A stretch of DNA of 42,275 bases, taken from a virus. Both the position numbers and the translations under genes were made by a program. Location of the stretch: positions 1 through 42,275 of IMG/VR virus record IMGVR_UViG_3300033997_000565. The stretch is one strand, 5' to 3'. The notes beneath the pieces were generated by a model. The model saw only the letters and a list, made by a program, of their open reading frames with translations. It did not search any database and was not told the origin of the DNA. How positions within the stretch are numbered: position 1 is the stretch's first letter; each line of letters starts with the position of its first letter. Below, piece by piece: positions 6,187 to 14,164 of the stretch.

Positions 6187-8432
6187 ATACAGTTCCCTTT
6201 GCCTCTGACGCCAGTCGCCTGAAGGAATGGCTGACCGCACAGGAGATCGCAGATGAAGCTCTCCCCGGCCTGCCGACAACCAAGCGCGGTGTTAACAAAT
6301 TTGCAGATACGGCGAACTGGTCAACAAATCCCGCCCTTTGCCGCGCTCGAAGCGGCGTCGGCGGCGGTCTGGAATATCATTATCGCCTGTTTCCGACACT
6401 CGCCCAGGTGACCTATGTACAGCGTTATATGGTTGTCGGCAGTGAGCCGGTGGAACGGCAGCCCGAGCTGGAAACGAGCACCTCGGCATCGCTGACCGAT
6501 CGCGCCCGGCGCGAACGCGATGCCCGCTTGGCTGTTGTCGCCGCCTTCGAGACCTTCTCAAAGGGCCTCTCAATCTCAGTTCAAGCCTCCATGTTCATCT
6601 TCTGCGACCGGTGGAACATGAACATGATCCAAGCGGATGATTGGGTGAAGGACATCCTGCCGCAGATTTCGCAGCGCTCGGTTTTCCGGTGGCGTTCGGC
6701 CAAGCAAGCCGGTGCAAAGGACAAGCTCGCCGTCGATCGTTCCGAGGCGCGCAAGGGCAAGGGATTGCTCGACACCGCGAACGCCGGTGAGGTCCGCGCC
6801 TTTGTACTGGCATGGATCGCCAAAAACCCGGCGCTGTCGGCTGATGTCATCCGTGGCTATTGCAAGGATCATTTTGGAGCGGAGTTGATCGACCGCAATG
6901 GCGAACTGAAGCCGCTGCCGCCACCGCGCACATTCCAGCACTTCATCGCTCAGTTGAAGTCATCGGAAAAGGTCGTCCTCACCAAGATCACCGACCCGGA
7001 TAAATTCCGGTCGCACATGAAGCTTTCCGGTACCGGCACCTATCGCCACATCACCGACCCGAATGCACTCTGGATGATCGACGCCTCTCCGGTCGATGCC
7101 CTCTGCATTGATGGCCGTCATTCATTGTACGCCTGCATCGACATCGCCACACGTCGGCTGGTCATTACCCTATCGAAAACGCCGCGTGCCTCGGCCGTTG
7201 GTCTGATGATGCGCAAAGCAGTCCTGAAATGGGGCGTTGCGAAGATCATCAAGACGGACAATGGCAGTGACTTCGTCGCCGTTTCGATCAAGCGCCTGTT
7301 TGCCGATCTCAACATCGAGCCGGACGTTTCCGACGCCTATACGCCAGAGCAGAAAGGCCATGTCGAGCGTGTCATCAAGACGTTCCAGCATGAGGTTGGT
7401 CCACAGTTGCCCGGTTACATCGGCCATTCTGTCGCCGATCGAAAGGCGATCGAAGGTCGCAAATCGTTTGCGGAGCGTCTCGGCGCTGACGAAAAAGAAC
7501 TGTTCGAAGTCGCTCTGACCGCCGAGCAGCTCCAGCACCATATCGATGACTGGCTGGAATATGTCTATCACGAGCGTGAACATGGTGGCCTGAAAGACCG
7601 CACACCCAACGAGGTCGCAGCCGCGTCTCTTGCGAAGATCAACCGCGTTGACGAGCGTGCGCTGGATGCGCTGCTGATGCCGGTGGCTGGCAAGAACGGC
7701 CATCGCACCATGCAGAAGCGTGGCATTCAGAATGACGGTTTCTTCTATCTTGCCGGTTCCATCATGGTCGGCACCGATGTGTTCTGCCGCCTCGATCCGC
7801 TCGACATGGGCAAGATGTATGTCTTTGATGGCGAAACCGGACGCTATCTCGATGTCGCCATCTGCCCGGAACTCTCCGAGGTCAATCCACAGGCTTACGT
7901 CAAAGCGCAGAAACAGATTGCCGCCGAGCTGATCCGAGAAAAGGAACGCGAGATCAAGGCCGGTATTCGCGAGCTGAAGAAAGGCCCATCGGGTATCGAG
8001 CGCACCATCCGCCTTGCCAAGAAAGAGAAGGCGGAACGCGACGCAGCTATCGCCAACGTCATCCAGTTGCCCAAGCGCGAACAGCAGCACAGCACGCCCG
8101 CCATTGACGCCGCACTGGAGGCCATGACCGCGCCGAAGATGCCGCAGCCTGCCACGCTCAACGAGAAGGCGGCGGAAATCCACGCGGCCATCGTCCGCGA
8201 GGCCGAGCTGAAAGGTAATTCCACCGTCATTCATCTGGACCCGGACGCGGCGCTGACGGACGGCGCACGTATGTTCAAGTGGTCGCAGACCGTCGACGCG
8301 CAGATCGCTTCCGGTGTCGCGATCGATGACGCCACAGCGGGCAAGCTCGCCCGCTACAAGGCCAGCGCCGATTACCAGACGCGCCGGGACATTTTCGAGG
8401 ATTTCGGGATCGACGCCGCACTACGCGGCTAG
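6183..8432 (+). CDS. Phage transposase A, DDE/rve type with Mu C-terminal domain
   Basis: The transposase cuts and joins phage ends during lysogeny and replicative transposition. With TTG 6183 as start (good GAGGGAAG ribosome site, TTGA overlap with the gene before) the product has 749 residues. An N-terminal Mu-type winged HTH covers about 13-60 (LKEWLTAQEIADEALPGLPT). The catalytic core carries D300 (WMIDASPVD), D359 (IIKTDNGSD) and E395 (GHVERVIKTF). The spacing D359-E395 is DD35E, as in Tn552, IS3 and retroviral integrases, not the DD55E of MuA. A Mu-transposase C-terminal beta-barrel follows near 500-570 (GFFYLAGSIMVGTDVFCRLD), then long charged helices that probably contact the B ATPase. 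Confidence 0.95.
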   Translation: MNTVPFASDASRLKEWLTAQEIADEALPGLPTTKRGVNKFADTANWSTNPALCRARSGVGGGLEYHYRLFPTLAQVTYVQRYMVVGSEPVERQPELETSTSASLTDRARRERDARLAVVAAFETFSKGLSISVQASMFIFCDRWNMNMIQADDWVKDILPQISQRSVFRWRSAKQAGAKDKLAVDRSEARKGKGLLDTANAGEVRAFVLAWIAKNPALSADVIRGYCKDHFGAELIDRNGELKPLPPPRTFQHFIAQLKSSEKVVLTKITDPDKFRSHMKLSGTGTYRHITDPNALWMIDASPVDALCIDGRHSLYACIDIATRRLVITLSKTPRASAVGLMMRKAVLKWGVAKIIKTDNGSDFVAVSIKRLFADLNIEPDVSDAYTPEQKGHVERVIKTFQHEVGPQLPGYIGHSVADRKAIEGRKSFAERLGADEKELFEVALTAEQLQHHIDDWLEYVYHEREHGGLKDRTPNEVAAASLAKINRVDERALDALLMPVAGKNGHRTMQKRGIQNDGFFYLAGSIMVGTDVFCRLDPLDMGKMYVFDGETGRYLDVAICPELSEVNPQAYVKAQKQIAAELIREKEREIKAGIRELKKGPSGIERTIRLAKKEKAERDAAIANVIQLPKREQQHSTPAIDAALEAMTAPKMPQPATLNEKAAEIHAAIVREAELKGNSTVIHLDPDAALTDGARMFKWSQTVDAQIASGVAIDDATAGKLARYKASADYQTRRDIFEDFGIDAALRG

Positions 8433-8442
8433 GTCAAGAAAA

Positions 8443-8466
8443 AGGGGCCGACTGCCATCGACCCCT
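8443..8466 (+). other. Intergenic hairpin between transposase and B ATPase genes
   Basis: AGGGG (8443-8447) pairs with CCCCT (8462-8466) and CGA (8449-8451) with TCG (8458-8460), with one mismatch and a 6-base loop. No T-run follows, so it may adjust mRNA stability or the A to B ratio rather than terminate. Confidence 0.4.
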
Positions 8467-8494
8467 CTGCATTGCAATAATTACGAGGATCAAA

Positions 8495-9253
8495 ATGACG
8501 ACACAACCGATAAAAGTCAATGGTGACACGGCTCCGATCAAGAACGTCACTACGGCGCTTAATCTCCTCCGGTCCCTCCAGAACCGTAATCCCCTGCAAC
8601 CGAACCTTGGCGTTCTCGCCGGTTACTCCGGTTATGGCAAAAGCGTAGCGGCGCTCTATTGCCAGAACAAGACCGGCGCAGCCTATGTCGAAATCCGGGA
8701 CACGTGGACCCGCGCCAAGCTGCTGCGCTCGATCCTCTCCGAACTCGGCATCTACCAGCCACGCGGCACGCTGTCCGACATGGAAGACGAGGTCATCGGC
8801 CTCCTTTGCCGCGATCCACGCCGCCCGCTCATCATTGATGAAGGCGATCTGCTCATCAAAAAGAACCTGATCGAGTTGGTGCGCGGCATTGCCAAGGCCA
8901 GCGGCGTGCCGGTCCTGCTGATCGGCGAAGAACTGTTCCCGCAGAAGCTGGAACATGTCGGCGACCGCTTCCGCGATCTCGTCCTCGACACGAAATATGC
9001 GCATCCCTGCGATCTGGATGACGCCCGGTCGCTGGCTCGGACTTTTTATCCCAACCTCACGATTGCGGATGGCCTGCTCGAAAAGGCCATCACCGAGGGC
9101 GAAGGCCGCGTCCGGCGCGTCGGTAACTCCCTGCATAACATTGCCGAGGCGGCAGCGAGGATGGGCGTCAGTTCGATCGACGTTGCTGCCTACGAGGGCG
9201 GCAACGGCCTGTTTTCCCGCTCGCGCCTGCCCACCAGAAGGGAGGCAGCATGA
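8495..9253 (+). CDS. Transposition ATPase B, MuB/TniB-like AAA+ protein
   Basis: This AAA+ ATPase would coat target DNA and direct the transposase to it. The 252-residue product has Walker A GYSGYGKS (43-50), Walker B PLIIDEGD (111-118) and an Arg-finger region near FRDLVLDTKYA. MuB has about 312 residues with an HTH domain before its Walker A; here only 42 residues precede it, so that N-terminal domain is missing, as in TniB and Tn552-type partners. The gene follows the transposase after 62 bases and has an ACGAGGATCAAA ribosome site. Its stop overlaps the next start (ATGATG). Confidence 0.93.
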   Translation: MTTQPIKVNGDTAPIKNVTTALNLLRSLQNRNPLQPNLGVLAGYSGYGKSVAALYCQNKTGAAYVEIRDTWTRAKLLRSILSELGIYQPRGTLSDMEDEVIGLLCRDPRRPLIIDEGDLLIKKNLIELVRGIAKASGVPVLLIGEELFPQKLEHVGDRFRDLVLDTKYAHPCDLDDARSLARTFYPNLTIADGLLEKAITEGEGRVRRVGNSLHNIAEAAARMGVSSIDVAAYEGGNGLFSRSRLPTRREAA

Positions 9254-9888
9254 TGCGGGTTACTCCAATCGCCCTCAAGATCGCCGTTGCCAAGGGGCAG
9301 CGCGTCCTGACAGGCCGCGACCACTATTGGCAGCTGATGATGGACTTCGACATGCGCAAGCAGCCCTTCAGCGTGGACGATATCTTTGGCCTGTCCAACA
9401 ACCGTAGCCGCCTGCAGATATCCGATTTTATCAACATGCTGGAAAAGGCGGACATCATCCGCCGCACCGGCGAAACGAACCCGCGTGGTATGGCCCTGTT
9501 CCGTGTTGCGGCCCGGCAGTCAGCCACGCCGATGTTCAAACGCGACGGCACACCGATCGGCGACCAGATCACGGCACGGCAAGCGCTCTGGAACGCCATG
9601 CGCTCGCCGTTCTTCAGGAACGGTTTCAAGCTGATTGACGTATCGGTTCATGCCTCAACGGACACCCTTACTGTCACGCAGCGTTCTGCCCGGCTTTATA
9701 TTTCCCGTCTCCTGCGGGCCGGTTACCTGATTGTCCTGCAGAAGGGTAGCAGCGCCACGCCGACCATCTGGCGGCTTGTGAACAACACCGGCCCGGTTGC
9801 GCCAAAGCTCCTGAAAACCGAGAGCGTGTATGACCCGAACGCCGAGAAGATTTTCGGCGAGCCGGAGACTGTCGAGGTCGAGCCATGA
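9250..9888 (+). CDS. Early phage winged-helix-like protein, function unknown
   Basis: The 212-residue protein is coupled to the B ATPase by a 4-base overlap. Two parts look like winged helices: about 38-75 (FSVDDIFGLSNNRSRLQISDFINMLEKADIIRRT) and about 105-155 (ITARQALWNAMRSPFFRNGF through VTQRSARLYISRLLRAGYLI). The pattern of helix-turn-helix followed by a hairpin and 'L..AGYL' is typical of wHTH DNA binding. Homologous proteins follow the B gene in alphaproteobacterial transposable phages, to my knowledge without an assigned role. It may assist transposition or early gene control. Confidence 0.75.
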   Translation: MMRVTPIALKIAVAKGQRVLTGRDHYWQLMMDFDMRKQPFSVDDIFGLSNNRSRLQISDFINMLEKADIIRRTGETNPRGMALFRVAARQSATPMFKRDGTPIGDQITARQALWNAMRSPFFRNGFKLIDVSVHASTDTLTVTQRSARLYISRLLRAGYLIVLQKGSSATPTIWRLVNNTGPVAPKLLKTESVYDPNAEKIFGEPETVEVEP

Positions 9889-10283
9889 CCCCGACTAAGC
9901 CCAAACCCGACAATCTGGAAAAGGCCCGCGCCGCATGGGGCGAGCAGCTCCCGGAATGGATCATCGCTCTGGCGGAGGCCTGCAACGCCGAAAACCAGAC
10001 GGCTATCGGCAAGCGCATCGGCTATGCCGGTTCGACCGTCAGCCAGCTTCTTTCGAACAGCTATCCCGGCGATGTCGGCCGCATCGAGCAGCTCGTGCGC
10101 GGCGCGCTGATGTCCGAGACCGTGCGCTGCCCGGTCCTGCAGGAGATCGGCCGGGATATCTGCCTCGGCTGGCAGCGCCGCCCCTTCAGCACCGCCAGCG
10201 CCAACGCCGTCCGCATGCATCAGACCTGCCGGAACAATTGCCCTCACAGCCGCATAAAGGAGACGAGCAGTGAAACGTTTTGA
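9885..10283 (+). CDS. Early phage HTH protein
   Basis: The 132-residue product overlaps the previous gene by 4 bases. A helix-turn-helix of XRE type is readable at about 38-62: NQTAIGKRIGYAGSTVSQLL then NSYPGD. The C-terminal third contains Cys residues (VRCPVLQEIGRDICLGWQ, QTCRNNCPH) in no clear zinc pattern. It overlaps the next gene by 14 bases (10270-10283). Likely a small DNA-binding regulator; the target is unknown. Confidence 0.7.
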   Translation: MTPTKPKPDNLEKARAAWGEQLPEWIIALAEACNAENQTAIGKRIGYAGSTVSQLLSNSYPGDVGRIEQLVRGALMSETVRCPVLQEIGRDICLGWQRRPFSTASANAVRMHQTCRNNCPHSRIKETSSETF

Positions 10284-10560
10284 ATATCTTTCTGATCGTT
10301 TGCGCGACACCCGCAACAAGATTGCCGAGCATCGGCACGGTGGCGTTGTCATGTCCAGCGAAGAGGTCGAGCTGCTGGTGAAGCGTCTTGATGGCTATGC
10401 CGAGATGGCCGTCGCCATGGAGACGCAGCTCAACGACATGCAGGTCTTGAACAGCGCCGAGTTGAACAAGCTCGTCCCTCCGGCAAGCGCCACCATCCTG
10501 CACATGATGCGTCCTGGCACCAACGTTGTGCCGTTCCCGCGCTCCCCGCACACCTCCTGA
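10270..10560 (+). CDS. Early phage protein of unknown function (96 aa)
   Basis: No family is recognised. The product is mostly helical (FEYLSDRLRDTRNKIAEHRH; EEVELLVKRLDGYAEMAVAM) with a Pro-rich end. A possible GTG start lies upstream, but position 10270 has the ribosome site AAGGAGACGAGCA. It overlaps the preceding gene by 14 bases and is followed by a hairpin before gam. Confidence 0.65.
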   Translation: MKRFEYLSDRLRDTRNKIAEHRHGGVVMSSEEVELLVKRLDGYAEMAVAMETQLNDMQVLNSAELNKLVPPASATILHMMRPGTNVVPFPRSPHTS

Positions 10561-10570
10561 AGTCGCCTTC

Positions 10571-10592
10571 GAAGGGCGCTTTAGCGTCCTTC
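10571..10592 (+). other. Strong hairpin ahead of gam
   Basis: GAAGGGCGC (10571-10579) pairs with GCGTCCTTC (10584-10592), including one G-T pair, around a TTTA loop. It lies 11 bases after the preceding stop and 31 before gam. There is no T-run, so attenuation or RNA protection is more likely than full termination. Confidence 0.45.
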
Positions 10593-10623
10593 CAATCCCC
10601 TTTGAAAACCCGAGGAAACGACC

Positions 10624-11151
10624 TTGAAAAACGCATTGAAGACCAAAACGAAAGCCATCTCCCGCGTGCCGCAGAACCGTGAAGACGCCATTTTTGCAGT
10701 CGGTCGGATTGGTGTCCTGCGCCGCGCCATCGCAGCACACAAGGCGCTGGCCGACGAAGCCATCCGCCTTGTCGGTGAGAAGTTCGAAGCCGATACCGCT
10801 GTGATGCTGGAAGAGCTGGCGGAGCATGAGCGCGGCGTGCAGACCTACTGCGAGGCAAACCGCCTTGCCCTGACCAATGACGGCAAGGTGAAATATCACG
10901 ATTTTGGCAATGGCCGTATCAACTGGCGCTCACGCCCGCCGAAGGTGTCCATTCGCGGTGTCGAGACCGCGATCGAGGCATTCAAGAAACTCGGCCTGAG
11001 TGCGTTCATCCGCACCCGCGAGGAGCTGAACAAGGATGCCATGCTCGCCGATCCCGACAAGGCCCGCCTCGTCAACGGCGTGACGATCTCCTCCGAGGGC
11101 GAGGATTTCGTTATCGAACCCGCCGAACTCGAAACCTCTGCGTTGAACTGA
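10624..11151 (+). CDS. gam: Host-nuclease inhibitor, Mu Gam family
   Basis: Gam binds DNA ends and protects phage DNA from host exonucleases; it is a bacterial Ku relative. The 175-residue length equals that of Mu Gam (174). The family pattern is visible: a long helix with IGVLRRAIAAHKALADEAIR, then EHERGVQTYCEANRLALT, a short 'GRINWRSRPPKVSIRG' strand region and a C-terminal helix. The start is TTG 10624, supported by the ribosome site CGAGGAAACGACC. The gene lies in the expected place after the transposition genes. Confidence 0.92.
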   Translation: MKNALKTKTKAISRVPQNREDAIFAVGRIGVLRRAIAAHKALADEAIRLVGEKFEADTAVMLEELAEHERGVQTYCEANRLALTNDGKVKYHDFGNGRINWRSRPPKVSIRGVETAIEAFKKLGLSAFIRTREELNKDAMLADPDKARLVNGVTISSEGEDFVIEPAELETSALN

Positions 11152-11161
11152 GGGTGAGCCG

Positions 11162-11440
11162 ATGAAGAATATCTGCGTAGAAAATCCCACCACACCGGAA
11201 GCTTTCGTTCAGGTGATGAACGAATTGGGCGTTGCCTTTCCGCTGACATGCTCGCAGCGGGACATGGGTGTCCTGTTGGATGCAGATGGTGATGAGCTTC
11301 TCACCGTCGATTCCGCTGGCGCCATGGCCGACGACACCGTAGCGCTGCTCGCCGCAAACATCGTCATGGTGCTGAACAACGCTGCCGGCCATGTCGCCAT
11401 TGCCGCGATTGTGCCTCTTGAGCAAGGCAGCGCAGCATGA
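11162..11440 (+). CDS. Early phage protein of unknown function (92 aa)
   Basis: No named domain is recognised. The product looks like a small alpha/beta protein: TPEAFVQVMNELGVAFPLTC, a 'VLLDADGDELLTVDS' beta-hairpin, then a hydrophobic helix (DTVALLAANIVMVLNNAAGH). It starts 11 bases after gam with a GGGTGA ribosome site and overlaps the next small gene by ATGA. It belongs to a run of short coupled early genes. Confidence 0.65.
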   Translation: MKNICVENPTTPEAFVQVMNELGVAFPLTCSQRDMGVLLDADGDELLTVDSAGAMADDTVALLAANIVMVLNNAAGHVAIAAIVPLEQGSAA

Positions 11441-11556
11441 GCGACGTATTAATCACCTTATTCAATGTGGTCGGCCTGATCCTCTTAATTGCCGTGCTCC
11501 GCCACGGTTTTCCGGCCGTCATGAAGGCAATGTTCAACCGGAAGGATCAGGAATGA
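11437..11556 (+). CDS. Tiny membrane protein (39 aa)
   Basis: The frame runs from ATG 11437 (overlapping the previous stop) to TGA 11556 (overlapping the next start). The product begins MSDVLITLFNVVGLILLIAV, a single hydrophobic helix, and ends in a basic tail (KAMFNRKDQE). Start and stop overlaps on both sides support translation. No function can be assigned. Confidence 0.55.
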   Translation: MSDVLITLFNVVGLILLIAVLRHGFPAVMKAMFNRKDQE

Positions 11557-11897
11557 GCCAGCTTGCTCCAATCATATCCAAGCACAAAAAGAGCAGGAGC
11601 GGTGCGGGCGATCCATGCCCGCATTGCGGCAAGTTGCTGCGCGGTCAGAAGGGTCTGAAAATGCATGTCCAGCAGGAGCATTCACAGGAAACCGGCCTTT
11701 GCGAGTATGAACTGACCGTTCTGAACGCCTTCGCCGGAAACACGGTCGATGATCTCGTGCAGGGTGCCGCTCTGAATGCTGCCGCCGAGGCGCTTGTTGC
11801 ATCCGGCTACATGAACCGCAGTGGCGACATCACCGAGAAAGGTGCAACCGCTCTCGGCCATTCGCATCCTATGCGTAAAATGTCGGGTGCGGCATGA
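11553..11897 (+). CDS. Small protein with a classical C2H2 zinc finger
   Basis: The 114-residue product carries one C2H2 finger: C22-P-H-C25, twelve residues, H38, four residues, H43 (CPHCGKLLRGQKGLKMH then VQQEH). This spacing is that of eukaryotic-type and Ros/MucR-type fingers. The rest is helical (YELTVLNAFAGNTVDDLVQG) and ends in SHPMRKMSGAA. DNA or RNA binding is likely. It could be a phage regulator or a mimic of host MucR/Ros regulators; the latter is speculation. ATG 11553 is supported by the GGAAGGATCAG ribosome site and a 4-base overlap. Confidence 0.75.
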   Translation: MSQLAPIISKHKKSRSGAGDPCPHCGKLLRGQKGLKMHVQQEHSQETGLCEYELTVLNAFAGNTVDDLVQGAALNAAAEALVASGYMNRSGDITEKGATALGHSHPMRKMSGAA

Positions 11898-12157
11898 CCA
11901 GCATCTATTTCTCCGACGCAACCGTGAAATCCTTCTCCGCCACCACCAAGGGCGGAAAGTCCACGATCAAGATCGAGATCGAGACGGCCGATCGCTACCA
12001 GATGGCCAGCATTCTCAACCAGCTCGATGAGATCGAGGCCGAACAGCAGTCAGCGAAAAAGCCTCGCAAAGCCCCTTCCAAGAAGACGGATTCGCCCCTG
12101 TTGGCGCTTCCGGCTCCCATGAAACAGATCAGCTATCACGGTGACGATCATGAATGA
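11894..12157 (+). CDS. Early phage protein of unknown function (87 aa)
   Basis: Coupled to the previous gene by ATGA overlap. The N-terminal half could form a beta sheet (SIYFSDATVKSFSATTKGGK then STIKIEIETADR), followed by a helix (MASILNQLDEIEAEQQ) and a basic Lys/Pro-rich stretch. No family recognised. The basic tail hints at nucleic-acid binding, nothing more. Confidence 0.6.
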   Translation: MTSIYFSDATVKSFSATTKGGKSTIKIEIETADRYQMASILNQLDEIEAEQQSAKKPRKAPSKKTDSPLLALPAPMKQISYHGDDHE

Positions 12158-12449
12158 CCCTATTGCCAAAGCAAAGGCCGAGGAGGCCCGCCAGTCGCAG
12201 ATACTCGCCGACGCGATCCATAAGGCCATTATTGAGACCGGCGAACAGTTCGAGGTCCCGATCCTAAATGCAGTTGGTGGCGCGCTCGCCACCAACATTG
12301 CGGAGGTTCTGGCCTCAATACCCGACCGCCGTCACCGCAAGATGTTTCGTGACCAGCTCGATCGCGCTGTTTCTCTCGCGCTCGCTCAGTCCGCCACGCG
12401 GCCCATGGCCCCTGTCGAGACCGTCATCGTCGGAGGTGTCCGCCAGTGA
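12150..12449 (+). CDS. Early phage protein of unknown function (about 99 aa)
   Basis: Starts at ATG 12150, overlapping the preceding gene by 8 bases, or at GTG 12141. The product is almost entirely helical (AKAKAEEARQSQILADAIHK; LNAVGGALATNIAEVLASIP; FRDQLDRAVSLALAQS). No named family. It overlaps the next gene by 4 bases. Confidence 0.6.
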   Translation: MNDPIAKAKAEEARQSQILADAIHKAIIETGEQFEVPILNAVGGALATNIAEVLASIPDRRHRKMFRDQLDRAVSLALAQSATRPMAPVETVIVGGVRQ

Positions 12450-12697
12450 CGAGCAAACGGCAAATTCCTGCGGCCTTTACCAAGGGCTATGTGCTTTGCT
12501 CTCCATCGGGAAAGCTCCAGCCGAGCACTTGGGGCGCGACCGCCAAAAAGGCGATTGCCACCAAGTACCGCAAACACGAGACATGGGAAAAAGCGCAAAG
12601 CCGGGGCTGGTCCGTCCAGTTGGTCTATGTGCGCTTTTTCGTGCCGGTCTTCAAAGCCACCTTCACCACCACCGAAATCAGCGAGATTTGCGAATGA
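12446..12697 (+). CDS. Early phage protein of unknown function (83 aa)
   Basis: GTG 12446 overlaps the previous stop (GTGA). The small basic protein shows YVLCSPSGKLQPSTWGATAK, then a helix with WEKAQSRGWSVQLVYVRFFV. I do not recognise it. Position and coupling place it in the same early operon. Confidence 0.6.
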   Translation: MTSKRQIPAAFTKGYVLCSPSGKLQPSTWGATAKKAIATKYRKHETWEKAQSRGWSVQLVYVRFFVPVFKATFTTTEISEICE

Positions 12698-12942
12698 CCG
12701 ATATCGAAAACCATGCGCTTTCCGATGAGCAGGTAGCAATTGCGCTGAAGATCATCGGAGTCATCCAGCCTCATAGCGCCGACAATGTCATAACCGCGAT
12801 GGTGTCCATTATTTCGCATGCGATCAGCCAGTCGGACGATCCGGTTGGCAATGCTCAGTTTTGGGCGAACACTCTTCGGGAGACTGTCCACTATGCCCGC
12901 GAGAATGGCGACCGCCCTTACAGCGGAGGATCGATCCAGTGA
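12694..12942 (+). CDS. Early phage protein of unknown function (82 aa)
   Basis: ATG 12694 overlaps the previous stop (ATGA). The product is helical (LSDEQVAIALKIIGVIQPHS; VITAMVSIISHAISQS) and ends at 12942, overlapping the GTG start of the methyltransferase. The longer same-frame reading from 12268 would cross two other genes and is not preferred. Confidence 0.55.
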   Translation: MTDIENHALSDEQVAIALKIIGVIQPHSADNVITAMVSIISHAISQSDDPVGNAQFWANTLRETVHYARENGDRPYSGGSIQ

Positions 12943-13517
12943 GATTGTTCCCGGAACTCTGGCCGTTCGGCGACCTTCCGCCGTTCTCCTTCGACCTGAT
13001 CATGGCCGATCCACCGTGGCTCTATAAGCTGCGGTCGGAGAAGGGCGAAGGCAAGTCCGCGCAGGCTCATTACAACTGCATGCCGCTTGACGAGATCAAG
13101 GCCATGCCGGTTCTCGATCTTGCCTCGGAAAATTGCCTTCTCTGGCTTTGGGCCACCAATCCAATGGTCATTCAGGCCTATGAGGTTCTGCTCGCTTGGG
13201 GCTTTGATTTCGTCACCATGGGATCATGGGAAAAGACGACGAAGAACGGCAAGCAGGCATTTGGCCCCGGCTACGTCTTTCGCACCTCGAACGAACCGAT
13301 CCTGATCGGCAGGCGCGGCGAGCCGAAAACCACGAAATCTGTCCGCTCCTCCTTTGCCGGTGTGGTCCGTGGCCACTCACGCAAACCCGAGGAAGGCTAC
13401 CGGCAGGCCGAAAAGCTGATGCCGAACGCCCGGCGGCTTGAGCTTTTCAGCCGGACCAACCGCAAGGGCTGGACGGTATGGGGTGATGAAACCGGAAAAT
13501 TTGGAGAAGCAGCATGA
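12939..13517 (+). CDS. MT-A70 family adenine-N6 DNA methyltransferase
   Basis: This S-adenosylmethionine-dependent enzyme would methylate adenine in DNA. The 192-residue product has the catalytic DPPW at residues 24-27 in FDLIMADPPWLY, the MT-A70 segments LPLDEI-like 'MPLDEIKAMPVLDLASENCL' and LWLWATNPM, and a C-terminal 'RLELFSRTNRKGWTVWGDE' typical of the family. The start is GTG 12939 with the ribosome site GCGGAGGATC. Phages use such enzymes to mask DNA from host restriction, or for regulation. A second, unrelated methylase ends the window. The stop overlaps gemA by 4 bases. Confidence 0.92.
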   Translation: MRLFPELWPFGDLPPFSFDLIMADPPWLYKLRSEKGEGKSAQAHYNCMPLDEIKAMPVLDLASENCLLWLWATNPMVIQAYEVLLAWGFDFVTMGSWEKTTKNGKQAFGPGYVFRTSNEPILIGRRGEPKTTKSVRSSFAGVVRGHSRKPEEGYRQAEKLMPNARRLELFSRTNRKGWTVWGDETGKFGEAA

Positions 13518-14164
13518 GCATTCAACGTGCAATTTTCGGCGGTTTCCGCCAACTCGGTATCACTGAAGAAAACGCGCAGCGCGACATCTACGCTCGCGTG
13601 ACGGGACAGTCTCGCCTGTCCCTGATGAATGCGCAGCAACAGGATGCTGTCATGAAGGAGCTGCGCCGCCTCGGCTATAAGCCCGTGGCAGTGCGCCGCA
13701 ACGGTCGCCGTCGCCTCGACGGCCGCTATGCACCGAAGATGCAGTCGCTGTGGATCGCGGCCTACAATCTCGGCATAGTCGAGGACCGCGAAGACCGGGC
13801 GCTGGAGGCGTTCGTCAAGCGCCAGACCGGCCTCGACAGCGGCCGGTGGGTCAACAATGCCGACGATGCCAGGGCGGTTGTCGAAGCCCTGAAAAGCTGG
13901 ATCGCCCGCGAGGCCGGTGTGGTATGGGCGGATCGCAAACCCTGCGAAGCCTACACGATGCGCTACGGTTACAAGATCGCGCTTGCGCAGCATGCCATGC
14001 TCAAATCCATGCTCGGCGATGGCTTCTGGCCTTCGGTGACCGGCATTCTCGATCAGGAAATCACCTATCGCTCTGTGACCGACAAGGAATGGATCGCGGT
14101 CATGGACTATTACGGCAAGCTCATTCGTGGCCGCCGTGCGCCGAAGAAGAAGGTGAGCGTGTGA
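13514..14164 (+). CDS. gemA: GemA family regulator (Mu gp16-like, DUF1018)
   Basis: The 216-residue product matches the GemA/DUF1018 family of Mu-like phages: an N-terminal QRAIFGGFRQLGITEENAQR, then 'Y.RVTGQSRLSLMNAQQQDA VMKELRRLGYKP', and 'KMQSLWIAAYNLGIVEDRED.AL..FVKRQTGLD..RWV' further on. In Mu, GemA alters host gene expression and DNA supercoiling, but the mechanism is poorly known. The protein is strongly basic at both middle (RRNGRRRLDGRY) and end (RGRRAPKKK). It overlaps its neighbours by 4 and 1 bases. Confidence 0.88.
   Translation: MSIQRAIFGGFRQLGITEENAQRDIYARVTGQSRLSLMNAQQQDAVMKELRRLGYKPVAVRRNGRRRLDGRYAPKMQSLWIAAYNLGIVEDREDRALEAFVKRQTGLDSGRWVNNADDARAVVEALKSWIAREAGVVWADRKPCEAYTMRYGYKIALAQHAMLKSMLGDGFWPSVTGILDQEITYRSVTDKEWIAVMDYYGKLIRGRRAPKKKVSV

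Noticed and set aside
7170-8234. Long antisense open frame (354 codons) across the transposase gene
   Set aside because: It lies fully inside the transposase, which has catalytic motifs. The reverse frame is open because of high GC, and its product has no recognisable domain.
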